Shown: positions 1 to 5,959, counted from the stretch's first letter. The stretch is DNA of 5,959 nt from Bacteroidota bacterium (GCA_028877005.1 JAGWPI010000345.1:1-5959); one strand, 5' to 3'. The notes: generated by a model from the sequence alone, not told the origin. Translations and numbers: made by a program.

Positions 1-322
1 CAATAGCAGCAACCTGATCGCGCTGGGTTACATAAATATCTGCATATATTTTGGCTAATTCTTGTCCTTTTTTTACAGTATCACCTTCATTTACATTCAG
101 GGCTACAACTTCACCGCTAATATCCGGACTAATTTTTACTTCTACTTCCGGATAAATTTTACCACTGGCATTCACGCTTTCAATAATGGTTCTGTTTTCG
201 GCTTTTTCGGCAGAAACTTTTATACCTTCATCCTTCCCAATAATACCCGCGGCTTTTAATCCCCATAAACCACCCAACAGTATTACTAATATTAGAATGG
301 TCCAAAGCAGTTTTTTATTCAT
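1..322 (-). CDS. HlyD/MacA-type periplasmic adaptor subunit of an efflux transporter (N-terminal part, cut by left edge)
   Basis: Periplasmic adaptor (membrane fusion protein) that would bridge an inner-membrane pump to a TolC-like channel. Only the first 107 codons are in the window. Seen: an N-terminal anchor (MNKKLLWTILILVILLGG, about residues 3-21), then a beta-rich stretch (about 34-65) and the first half of a lipoyl/biotinyl-like domain with the family signature ISPDISGEVVALNVNEGD followed by VKKGQELAKI (about 65-92). It then enters the region where the coiled-coil hairpin begins. The ATG at 322 is chosen because the membrane anchor follows directly; the leader is A-rich with no Shine-Dalgarno sequence. 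It starts 52 bp after the TolC-family gene ends, on the same strand, so the two are probably co-transcribed. Whether the pump is a MacB-type ABC transporter or an RND protein cannot be told from this fragment; the MacA-like order makes ABC somewhat more likely (inference). Confidence 0.9.
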   Translation of the reverse strand, partial: MNKKLLWTILILVILLGGLWGLKAAGIIGKDEGIKVSAEKAENRTIIESVNASGKIYPEVEVKISPDISGEVVALNVNEGDTVKKGQELAKIYADIYVTQRDQVAAI

Positions 323-374
323 AGCATTTTTTTTATATCAAAAGATTATATGTTTGTGTAATGGTATAAATGAA

Positions 375-1835
375 CTATAATTTTAACCCCATGCCTTTAT
401 AAAATTCTAATAGTTTCATTTTAAAAATGTAATCATATTCATTAGCTACCTGTTGTAGTTTAGCCTTTAGCAAATTGTTTTGATTGGTAATTAAATCAAT
501 AGTTCCCAACATACCAATCTCATAACGCTTCAGAGCAAAATCATATGCCTTTTGCGAGCTCATTACGCTTTTTTTGCCTGCATTAAATTTTTCTGCTGCA
601 GAAACAGCATTGCTGTAGGCAGTATAAATATTATTTTTTAATGTAAAATCAGCTAACTCATTTTGTAACTGTGTATTTTTTAAATTGAGCTTAGTTTGTT
701 GATAAGCTATTTTATTTTGTCCATTATTAAATACAGGAATACTTAAATTAATTCCTAATCCCTGACCAAAATTGTTTGTAATTTGATTACTCCATCCCTG
801 CCATAATTGTCCAAAGTTTCTTTTAGACTGAGTGATGGATATATTCGGACTTTGCACATAATAGGTATTGGTGCCTACTTTTACAATGGGTTCAGCACCG
901 GTAATGGGAGCATAGCCATTAAATGTATAACCATCTATTTGATTAAAAGAGTTATAGAAGTTGGTACCTAAACTAATGCCAAAACCCAACGTAGGATATA
1001 ATGCAGCTTTTGCTACCTGAATATTTTTTTGCGCAGCTTTTAACCGAAATGCATTGCCTTTTTGTAAAGGCTGATTATTCAGAGCCAAAGCATAAACTAC
1101 TTCCGGTTGTAAATCGGCAAAGGTTTCTAAAGGAATAGTTGAAACATCAGGTGTATCTACTTCAAAAGGGGCAGCCGCATCTAAATTCAATACAGCTTTT
1201 AGCTGTAAAACACTTTGCAAAAATGTAGTTTTAGCTGCAATATAATTACTGCTATCATTGGCCAATTGTGCTTCTAGTTCTATTTGGTTTAATTCAGGTA
1301 ATGCACCGGCATCTACCTGCTTTTTTGTAATGTTTAGTTGTGTTTGTGTTTGTTGAATTTGTACTTTACTTATGTTAATTTGCTCATTAGCGCTTAAAAC
1401 CTGTAAATAATAAGTAGCAACATTTAATGCCGCGTCGTTTGCAGTTTTCTCAACATCGGCCAAGGCTGCTTGTGCACTGAATTGTGCAGCTGCTACATTG
1501 TTTTTTAACCGATTCCAATTGTATAGGGTTACATTACTATTGGCCTGTATGTTTTGATATAAAGCTTGTGTATTGGTATAAATATTAGTAGTTCTGTCAA
1601 TTGACCTACCAAATTGTACACCCAAACCTGTTCCCAAAGAAAGGGTGGGTATTTGAAATAATTTGGCTTGTTGTACCTGTAGCGCAGCTAATCTGGCCTG
1701 CACATCAGCTTGTTTTACCGAAATATTATTTTTAATAGCATATTCTACACAACGTTGCAACGTCCATTTGTCTTCTTGTTGAGCAAAGCTTCCCAGAAAA
1801 TGGAGGGAAAAAACGAACATCAAAATATACTTCAT
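375..1835 (-). CDS. TolC-family outer-membrane efflux protein
   Basis: Outer-membrane channel of a tripartite efflux or type I secretion system, expected to trimerise into a beta-barrel plus periplasmic alpha-barrel. The 486-residue length is normal for the family. Seen: a signal peptide (MKYILMFVFSLHFLGSFA, probable cleavage before QQEDKW), then the typical opening WTLQRCVEYAIKNN, and two long heptad-like helical repeats rich in Ala, Gln and Asn. Beta-strand blocks occur near LSLGTGLGVQFG and LGINLSIPVFN. The end of repeat two carries the family-typical stretch RYEIGMLGTIDLITNQNNLL. The frame stays open upstream to a TTG at 1862, but the ATG at 1835 puts the signal peptide at the N-terminus and is preferred. 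The adaptor gene follows after 52 bp, which supports an efflux operon. The substrate cannot be inferred. Family assignment is firm; the specific system is not. Confidence 0.95.
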   Translation of the reverse strand: MKYILMFVFSLHFLGSFAQQEDKWTLQRCVEYAIKNNISVKQADVQARLAALQVQQAKLFQIPTLSLGTGLGVQFGRSIDRTTNIYTNTQALYQNIQANSNVTLYNWNRLKNNVAAAQFSAQAALADVEKTANDAALNVATYYLQVLSANEQINISKVQIQQTQTQLNITKKQVDAGALPELNQIELEAQLANDSSNYIAAKTTFLQSVLQLKAVLNLDAAAPFEVDTPDVSTIPLETFADLQPEVVYALALNNQPLQKGNAFRLKAAQKNIQVAKAALYPTLGFGISLGTNFYNSFNQIDGYTFNGYAPITGAEPIVKVGTNTYYVQSPNISITQSKRNFGQLWQGWSNQITNNFGQGLGINLSIPVFNNGQNKIAYQQTKLNLKNTQLQNELADFTLKNNIYTAYSNAVSAAEKFNAGKKSVMSSQKAYDFALKRYEIGMLGTIDLITNQNNLLKAKLQQVANEYDYIFKMKLLEFYKGMGLKL

Positions 1836-1932
1836 GCAATATAATTTTAATTTATTCAGCAAGTAAATCTCGCTTTAAAAATGCTTCACTACTCATTTTT
1901 CATTTATACAACAATTTCTATCCTGCCTATTA

Positions 1933-1959
1933 CAAAAATAATTGAATACCCGTGGCCAA
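1933..1959 (-). promoter_or_regulatory. Possible Bacteroidota-type promoter for the TolC/adaptor operon
   Basis: Read on the minus strand, TATTTTTG (1940-1933) fits the Bacteroidota -7 consensus TAnnTTTG, and a TTG (1959-1957) lies upstream as a possible -33 element. The spacer is 16 bp, slightly short of the usual range. Transcription would begin near 1926, leaving about a 90-nt leader to the ATG at 1835. It sits in the 145-bp gap after the PLP-enzyme gene, the only sizeable gap before the efflux pair. The region is AT-rich, so chance matches are likely. Confidence 0.35.
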
Positions 1960-1980
1960 TAGAATTTTTAGATAAATGGT

Positions 1981-3168
1981 TTAATGGGCAGGAGCAACGG
2001 CTTTTAAAAAGGCTTGTTGTAAATCGGCAATCAGGTATTCTGGCTCTTCTAATCCTACATATAAGCGAAGCATTCTATGCTCTGCATTCATAACATCGTA
2101 TGCATTATGGGGCATCCCGGCACAGCGCGGAATAATTAAACTTTCATATCCGCCCCAACTTACTGCCATTTTTATGTGTTGCAATGCATTGCAAAATAAT
2201 TCAATTACTTCTATACGAACAGGGTGTAACACTATGGTTAATAAGCCACAAGCTCCTTTCATTTGTTGCTTAGCCAAGTTATATTGCGAAAAACCCGCAT
2301 CAAAAGGAAAAATAACGGACGCCACCATAGATTCAGTTTTTAAATAATCAATTACCCGCTGTGTACTTTGGGAAATATGCGCCAAACGCATGGGCAAGGT
2401 TCTAAGGCCACGTAATAGTAACCAGGCATTAAAAGGCTGTATACCGCTACCAATATTCATATATTCACTATTAAAAATACGTTGAATCATAGCACGGTTA
2501 CTACTTAATACACCCGCTACCACATCACTATGCCCACTAATATATTTAGTAGCCGATTGCAAACTGATATCTATTCCCATAGTAATCGGCTGCTGATATA
2601 TGGGCGTACAATAACTATTATCGATAACAGTGATAATTTGATGTTGTTTTGCCAGCGTTGCCACAGCAGTAAGATCTTGCAATTCATATGTCCAACTGTT
2701 GGGTGATTCTAAATAAAACAGCCTAGTATTGGGTTTTATAGCATTTTCCCAATGCTGAAGTTGGGTACCATCAATATAAGTATGCGTTACGCCAAAACGA
2801 GGCAGTATTTCTTCAAACATCTTTCTGGCCCAAGTATACACGCCTGCTACGCTTACAATATGATCGCCAGATTTAACATTGGCCAACACGGCAGCAAATA
2901 TGGCTGCAGCGCCGCTGTTAAATACCAAACAATCTTCTGCCCCATCTAATGCAGCCAATTTTTCAGAAAGTATTTTTACAGTTGGATTTAATCCGCGGCT
3001 GTATATCCAACTACTATATTCATCTGCAAAAGCATTACGCAAATCTGCTACCGTTTTAAAAGAAAAATTAGAGGTTTGCACAATGGGCGGTGCAACAGCC
3101 CTGAAATATTGCTCATAATCTTCGCCTAATTCATTGATAATATAGGATAAGCTATTGTTTTGTTCCAT
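1981..3168 (-). CDS. Cys/Met-metabolism PLP-dependent enzyme (cystathionine gamma-synthase / methionine gamma-lyase family)
   Basis: Fold-type I PLP enzyme of the trans-sulfuration family; members catalyse gamma- or beta-replacement or elimination on homoserine esters, cystathionine, methionine or cysteine. The 395 residues match the usual length. Seen: YSRGLNPT (56-63), where Tyr and Arg contact the cofactor phosphate of the neighbouring subunit; NSGAAAI (84-90), phosphate-binding; VIDNSY (181-186), whose Asp183 should pair with the pyridine nitrogen; SATKYISGHSDVVAG (205-219), with Lys208 as Schiff-base lysine; SWGGYESL (337-344); and RLYVGLEE (368-375), whose Arg368 should bind the substrate carboxylate. 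Odd: the usual YGGT-type motif, with the tyrosine stacking on PLP, reads SVAGVYTW (106-113), so that tyrosine is missing or shifted to Tyr111. Exact reaction is therefore open. The gene lies 10 bp after an amino acid permease on the same strand, suggesting that the permease supplies substrate or exports product. Confidence 0.93.
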   Translation of the reverse strand: MEQNNSLSYIINELGEDYEQYFRAVAPPIVQTSNFSFKTVADLRNAFADEYSSWIYSRGLNPTVKILSEKLAALDGAEDCLVFNSGAAAIFAAVLANVKSGDHIVSVAGVYTWARKMFEEILPRFGVTHTYIDGTQLQHWENAIKPNTRLFYLESPNSWTYELQDLTAVATLAKQHQIITVIDNSYCTPIYQQPITMGIDISLQSATKYISGHSDVVAGVLSSNRAMIQRIFNSEYMNIGSGIQPFNAWLLLRGLRTLPMRLAHISQSTQRVIDYLKTESMVASVIFPFDAGFSQYNLAKQQMKGACGLLTIVLHPVRIEVIELFCNALQHIKMAVSWGGYESLIIPRCAGMPHNAYDVMNAEHRMLRLYVGLEEPEYLIADLQQAFLKAVAPAH

Positions 3169-3178
3169 ACACTGTAAT

Positions 3179-4519
3179 TTAAATGTTTTTTTCTTGCTTG
3201 CTTAGTGGCTTTTTGCGAAATATAAAATATATTACCATAAATGCGGCCAAAACAGATATACCTACCAATGCTGTTTGGGGTGTATGTATAATAATGCTGC
3301 CACACACAAACACATAAGCCGCAATAAAAATGATAGGTAGTAATGGATATAGCTTCATTTTATAGATGCCTGTATTATCTAAATGTTTTGTTTTTCGCCG
3401 CAAAATAAAAATAGTGGCACTAGAACCAACCATCCCAAACGAATCTAAAAAAATAGTAAAGTTTAAAATACGTTCAAAGGTTTGTGCAAAAAATAAAATG
3501 AGGATACACATTGCGGCAAATACCGTTAATGAAACAGTTAATACTTGATTCTTTTTATTTTGCGCAGCAAATACTTTGGGTAAAGAACCCTCATCACTCA
3601 TGGCATACATAACCCTAGGATTACTTAACAGCAAGGCATTTACATATGATAGCACTCCTACAAATAAAAAGAATGAAAAAATTTCAGCGCCCCTAATTCC
3701 AAATACATTTTGAATGAGCACATAGGCAATTTCAGTTTCATGTTTCATTTGGTGAAATCCAATTACCCTATAATAGCTTAAATTAACCAATAAGTATAAT
3801 ACAATAATAATGGTAATACCCATAAAAATACCCCGCGGCATATTTTGGGCCGGCTTATTAATCTCATTACCAAAATTGATGGTTTGTTGATAACCGCCAT
3901 AAGTAAATGAAACGGCAATTAGACTAATACCTAAACTTTGAATCCAGCTCATATGTGGTGTACTATCTGCCATAACACTTGCTGTTACAGCCTGATGGTA
4001 TGGGAAAAATAATGCCGCAATCAGTACCACTATCATCCCTATTTTAATTAGCATTAAAATGTTTTGTGCCCTGGCACTCATACGTAAACCCATTAAGTTG
4101 ATACCATAAAATACTAAAATAGCCCCGGCACTAATAATTGCTTTATCAATATCCGTCCATGTATGACCCGGAAACAATTTGGTAATATAACCGCTGCCAA
4201 TTAATGCCACCCCACTTAACGATGCTGCATTACTAATTAAAATAATGCAATTAATGGCAAAGGCAATACTGGGATGATAAGCAACAGAAAATATTTTATA
4301 GTATCCACCCGTAACCGGGTAACGACTACCTATTTCCGCATAAGTTAATGCACCACAAAAAGCAATAATACCACCTAATATCCATGCAGTAAAATACACA
4401 GATGGTGTAATAGCATCTCTAGCTGAAGTAGCAGCCGTTCTAAAAATACCCATTCCAATAACCAGCCCTACTACAATCATGGTAAAGCTGAACAAATTTA
4501 ACTGTTGTTTTCCCTGCAT
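3179..4519 (-). CDS. APC-superfamily amino acid permease
   Basis: Inner-membrane amino acid transporter of the amino acid-polyamine-organocation superfamily, 446 residues with about 12 hydrophobic segments (roughly 11-29, 41-62, 84-106, 125-145, 153-172, 193-213, 232-250, 277-299, 327-346, 351-372, 391-411 and 415-434). Seen: the TM1 unwound-helix motif GMGIF (22-26) that binds the substrate backbone in this superfamily; SFTYGGYQQ in TM6 (204-212); the following conserved loop NEINKPAQNMPRG (218-230), like the GE..NP...IPRA motif of LAT-type members; and NPRVMYAMSDEGSLPKVFA (300-318), another hallmark. The ATG at 4519 is preceded by an A-rich leader with no Shine-Dalgarno sequence. The PLP enzyme follows after 10 bp, so the pair is almost certainly co-transcribed. 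Substrate is not deducible; a sulfur amino acid is a guess from the neighbour. No clear promoter is visible in the 95 bp before it, so it may also be read through from the TMEM175 gene. Confidence 0.93.
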   Translation of the reverse strand: MQGKQQLNLFSFTMIVVGLVIGMGIFRTAATSARDAITPSVYFTAWILGGIIAFCGALTYAEIGSRYPVTGGYYKIFSVAYHPSIAFAINCIILISNAASLSGVALIGSGYITKLFPGHTWTDIDKAIISAGAILVFYGINLMGLRMSARAQNILMLIKIGMIVVLIAALFFPYHQAVTASVMADSTPHMSWIQSLGISLIAVSFTYGGYQQTINFGNEINKPAQNMPRGIFMGITIIIVLYLLVNLSYYRVIGFHQMKHETEIAYVLIQNVFGIRGAEIFSFFLFVGVLSYVNALLLSNPRVMYAMSDEGSLPKVFAAQNKKNQVLTVSLTVFAAMCILILFFAQTFERILNFTIFLDSFGMVGSSATIFILRRKTKHLDNTGIYKMKLYPLLPIIFIAAYVFVCGSIIIHTPQTALVGISVLAAFMVIYFIFRKKPLSKQEKNI

Positions 4520-4614
4520 GTTGTTTGTGAATATAACTCAATATAGTAAAGAAATGTATGCGCCGAAATAATTATGTTTGTTATGGCATAAGCACTAAGT
4601 AGATATAGCAGTTA

Positions 4615-5199
4615 TTACTTACCCTCTAGTATTATTTTTTTTTCAATACGCCGGTCTGGTACCATCCAAATTACTGCTACAACCCCATATAAAAATAAGG
4701 CCATCCATCCATACCAAAATCCTATGGCTATAGCAATCATATAAATATATACCGATATCTTTCCTTTTATATCTTTTCCTATAGCAATCGCTAATGCATC
4801 ATTCCGGCCATGCAAACCAATTAAAGTGCGCACCAATATATAATAGGCAATGGCATTCATTAACAACACAAATCCATATAACACAACGGGCAAATTCTCA
4901 AAATGGTTTTCTCCCATCCAACCGGATGCAAATGGCACCAACGACAACCAAAACAATAAATGTAAATTAGCCCATAATATTTTGCCATTTACATGTGCTA
5001 CAGCCTGCAATAAATGATGGTGGTTACTCCAGTAAATACCAATATAAATAAAACTTAAAATATAGCTTAGCAATACCGGCCATATATCTTGTAATGCACT
5101 AAAAGAGGCAGAGTGGGGCACTTTTAGCTCTAACACCATAATGGTAATAATGATGGCAATTACACCATCGCTAAATGCTTCCATCCTTCCTTTTCCCAT
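4615..5199 (-). CDS. TMEM175-family (DUF1211) integral membrane protein, putative potassium channel
   Basis: Bacterial TMEM175 homologue; characterised members form tetrameric cation channels with potassium preference that lack the classic TVGYG filter. The 194 residues hold one six-helix repeat, the usual bacterial size. Seen: the family signature RMEAFSD (5-11) at the start of TM1, continuing GVIAIIITIMVLEL, whose hydrophobic side lines the pore in known structures; the WSNHHHL block at the end of TM2 (57-63); and further hydrophobic segments at about 72-92, 102-124, 149-165 and 166-180. A basic tail (DRRIEKK) ends the protein. The ATG at 5199 places the signature five residues from the N-terminus, as is typical. 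The permease follows 95 bp downstream on the same strand, and the riboswitch-controlled receptor diverges upstream. Neither neighbour indicates a shared role. Family is clear; channel activity in this organism is inference. Confidence 0.93.
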   Translation of the reverse strand: MGKGRMEAFSDGVIAIIITIMVLELKVPHSASFSALQDIWPVLLSYILSFIYIGIYWSNHHHLLQAVAHVNGKILWANLHLLFWLSLVPFASGWMGENHFENLPVVLYGFVLLMNAIAYYILVRTLIGLHGRNDALAIAIGKDIKGKISVYIYMIAIAIGFWYGWMALFLYGVVAVIWMVPDRRIEKKIILEGK

Positions 5200-5258
5200 A
5201 ATGAATAATTACATAAAAAATGAAATTAAATAAAAAATGTACAATTCAATGCAATTAC

Positions 5259-5266
5259 TATTTTTG
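5259..5266 (+). promoter_or_regulatory. -7 promoter element of the riboswitch/btuB-like transcript
   Basis: TATTTTTG matches the Bacteroidota -7 consensus TAnnTTTG exactly at the defined positions. The usual start distance puts the first transcribed base at about 5270-5273, which coincides with the first base of riboswitch helix P1 at 5271. That agreement is the main support. No good TTG -33 element is seen 17-23 bp upstream; the region 5200-5258 is otherwise plain AT-rich spacer that must also hold the divergent promoter of the TMEM175 gene, for which I see no convincing motif. Confidence 0.55.
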
Positions 5267-5270
5267 TGCC

Positions 5271-5476
5271 GTACTAGGTTCTTTCTGTTGTATTGTTCGC
5301 CATTCCATTCAACGGCAAACAGTAAAATAGAAGGATTAAAAGGGAAACCGGTGTAATTCCGGTGCTATCCCCGTAGCTGTAAGGGCCTCTGTAACAAGAG
5401 AAAGCGATAACAACCACTGTTCCTCCAACGGAATGGGAAGGTGCTAAAGCCCCAAGCCAGAAGACCTGCCTAATAC
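5271..5476 (+). ncRNA. Cobalamin (adenosylcobalamin-type) riboswitch aptamer
   Basis: Cis-acting RNA that binds a B12 coenzyme and normally lowers expression of uptake or synthesis genes when the vitamin is plentiful. Conserved blocks seen in order: AGGGAA (5341-5346); the P5 hairpin CCGG-TGTAATT-CCGG (5348-5362); GCTATCCCCGTAGCTGTAAG (5364-5383), corresponding to the canonical CCCCGCaaCTGTaa core; CCACTG (5414-5419); GGGAAGG (5435-5441); and the B12 box AGCCAGAAGACCTGCC (5455-5470). The outer helix P1 can be drawn as GTACTAGGT (5271-5279) with GCCTAATAC (5468-5476), with eight of nine positions pairing including one G-U if allowed at the end. The long insert before AGGGAA is in the usual place for P2/P3. 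It lies on the plus strand, 143 nt before a BtuB-like receptor, the standard target. The exact ligand preference (adenosyl- versus methyl- or aquocobalamin) cannot be fixed by eye. Confidence 0.97.
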
Positions 5477-5478
5477 AA

Positions 5479-5496
5479 ACACATGGCAGCATGTGT
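5479..5496 (+). promoter_or_regulatory. Stem-loop directly after riboswitch P1
   Basis: ACACATG-GCAG-CATGTGT forms a perfect 7-bp stem with a 4-nt loop, two bases after P1 ends. Its position is that of the expression-platform hairpin that in many cobalamin riboswitches makes a kissing contact with loop L5. However, I see no clear complement between its loop and the L5 loop TGTAATT, so that role is unproven. It is not followed by a U-tract and is not an intrinsic terminator. Confidence 0.6.
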
Positions 5497-5587
5497 ATCA
5501 TTCACGGCTTTCGGGTGAAAAGCATGGAATGTAAAAGGCTGTCTGCAGCGGCCATTTATATTTCTCCGTTTTTTGGATTTCCTGAAA

Positions 5588-5625
5588 GCTCATTGTTTCA
5601 TTTTAAAAAACAAACAACAATGAGC
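5588..5625 (+). promoter_or_regulatory. Start-codon-sequestering hairpin in the riboswitch expression platform
   Basis: GCTCATTGTT (5588-5597) is the exact reverse complement of AACAATGAGC (5616-5625), giving a 10-bp stem around an 18-nt A/U-rich loop. The downstream arm contains the ATG at 5620-5622 of the receptor gene and its second codon, so the start codon would be fully base-paired. The leader has no Shine-Dalgarno sequence, so pairing of the AUG itself is a plausible translational off-state. The upstream flank can instead form another helix (5506-5515 with 5581-5590) that takes three bases of this stem. Which state goes with bound cobalamin is not visible from the sequence. Confidence 0.6.
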
Positions 5626-5959
5626 AAAAAATTAACGCTCTTATTTTCTGCTATAGCATTGGGCTATACAGCTTTTGCACAACAAGACAGTATGGCTACA
5701 CGCCAGCTAAACGAAGTAGTGGTTACAGCTACTAAAACCCCCATTAAAGCCTCCGAAACAGGCAAAATCATCACTATTATCGACCATAAAACCATTCAAA
5801 ACAATGCCGGTAGTAGCTTAGCTGCTTTATTAAATACACAAGCCGGCTTTTTTATTAATGGCAGCAATAATGCATTAGGTACAAATTTAGACCTCTATTT
5901 CCGCGGTGCAACCGGGGGTAATATGCTGATAGTGATTGACGGTGTTCCGGTATGTGACC
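5620..5959 (+). CDS. btuB: BtuB-like TonB-dependent outer-membrane receptor for cobalamin (N-terminal part, cut by right edge)
   Basis: Outer-membrane gated porin that takes up vitamin B12 using energy from TonB-ExbBD. Only 113 codons are present. Seen: a signal peptide (MSKKLTLLFSAIALGYTAFA, cleavage probably before QQDS); a TonB-box-like segment LNEVVVTATKTP (30-41); and the plug domain with the usual order I-x-T-I-I-D (position about 50-55), LAALLNTQAGFFING (67-81), LYFRGATGGNMLIVIDGVPV (92-111). No carboxypeptidase-like N-terminal extension of the SusC type is present, fitting BtuB rather than a glycan receptor. The gene symbol rests mainly on the cobalamin riboswitch upstream; the plug alone would only say TonB-dependent receptor. 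The ATG at 5620 is the one that begins the signal peptide; it lies inside a 10-bp stem, and the A-rich leader has no Shine-Dalgarno sequence. The residue after GVPV is Cys112, where Tyr or Asn is common in relatives. Confidence 0.9.
   Translation, partial: MSKKLTLLFSAIALGYTAFAQQDSMATRQLNEVVVTATKTPIKASETGKIITIIDHKTIQNNAGSSLAALLNTQAGFFINGSNNALGTNLDLYFRGATGGNMLIVIDGVPVCD

Noticed and set aside
62..380. Two short overlapping plus-strand frames (62-259 and 186-380)
   Set aside because: They run antisense to the adaptor gene and are Phe/Asn/Ile-rich, as expected for the reverse of AT-rich coding sequence.
1836..1862. Extension of the TolC-family protein to a TTG at 1862
   Set aside because: It would put nine residues, several charged, before a normal signal peptide that starts with the ATG at 1835.
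1881..2093. Plus-strand frame of 70 codons after the PLP gene
   Set aside because: More than half is antisense to the C-terminus of the PLP enzyme, and the rest is AT-rich spacer; no family resemblance.
2752..3548. Plus-strand frames within the PLP enzyme and permease (2752-2949, 2879-3118, 3366-3548)
   Set aside because: They lie fully inside well-supported minus-strand genes and show no motifs.
4573..4580. TATGTTTG on the plus strand, matching the -7 consensus (also at 349-356)
   Set aside because: Both point against the direction of the surrounding genes and have no plus-strand gene downstream; expected by chance in AT-rich spacers.
5274..5501. A 75-codon open frame on the minus strand across the riboswitch
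   Set aside because: It is wholly antisense to conserved riboswitch blocks, has a composition unlike a protein and no recognisable motif; the RNA element explains the sequence.
5537..5575. Possible intrinsic terminator: GGCTG...CAGC hairpin followed by a T-run at 5569-5574
   Set aside because: The 4-bp stem (5538-5541 with 5546-5549) is weak and lies about 20 nt before the T-run, so it does not have terminator geometry; translational control is a better fit.
1..5959. A novel defence, mobile or biosynthetic system
   Set aside because: All six coding regions belong to recognised families, with no transposase, integrase, nuclease, repeats or composition shift; the only unusual structure is in the riboswitch platform.

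Overview
The window looks like a chromosomal segment from a low-GC member of the Bacteroidota, most likely close to Chitinophagaceae or Sphingobacteriia. The reasons are protein style (a TolC-family protein, a Cys/Met PLP enzyme, an N-terminal TonB-dependent receptor fragment), the near absence of Shine-Dalgarno sequences before starts, A-rich leaders, and TAnnTTTG-type -7 elements. The genus assignment is inference. All genes look intact except the two cut by the window edges. I see no rRNA, tRNA, CRISPR array, insertion sequence or prophage.

Layout. Five genes lie on the minus strand. In transcription order they are a TMEM175-type channel protein (5199-4615), an APC-superfamily amino acid permease (4519-3179), a Cys/Met-metabolism PLP enzyme (3168-1981, only 10 bp after the permease), a TolC-family outer-membrane efflux protein (1835-375) and the N-terminal third or so of a HlyD/MacA-type periplasmic adaptor (322 to the left edge). 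The permease and PLP enzyme look like one transcriptional unit handling a sulfur or other amino acid. The TolC and adaptor genes look like the start of a tripartite efflux operon whose inner-membrane pump lies beyond the left edge. On the plus strand, diverging from the TMEM175 gene, is a complete cobalamin riboswitch (5271-5476) followed by the first 113 codons of a BtuB-like TonB-dependent receptor (5620 to the right edge).

How it works together. The right end is a self-contained vitamin B12 uptake control unit. A -7 element sits so that transcription would begin at about the first base of riboswitch helix P1. The aptamer carries the AGGGAA, CCACTG, GGGAAGG and B12-box motifs. Its roughly 140-nt expression platform ends in a perfect 10-bp inverted repeat that buries the AUG of the receptor in a stem. 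I consider this start-codon-sequestering hairpin, in a gene without a Shine-Dalgarno sequence, the most interesting item. I found no wholly new multi-gene system. The remaining genes are ordinary families, with some unusual details in the PLP enzyme.
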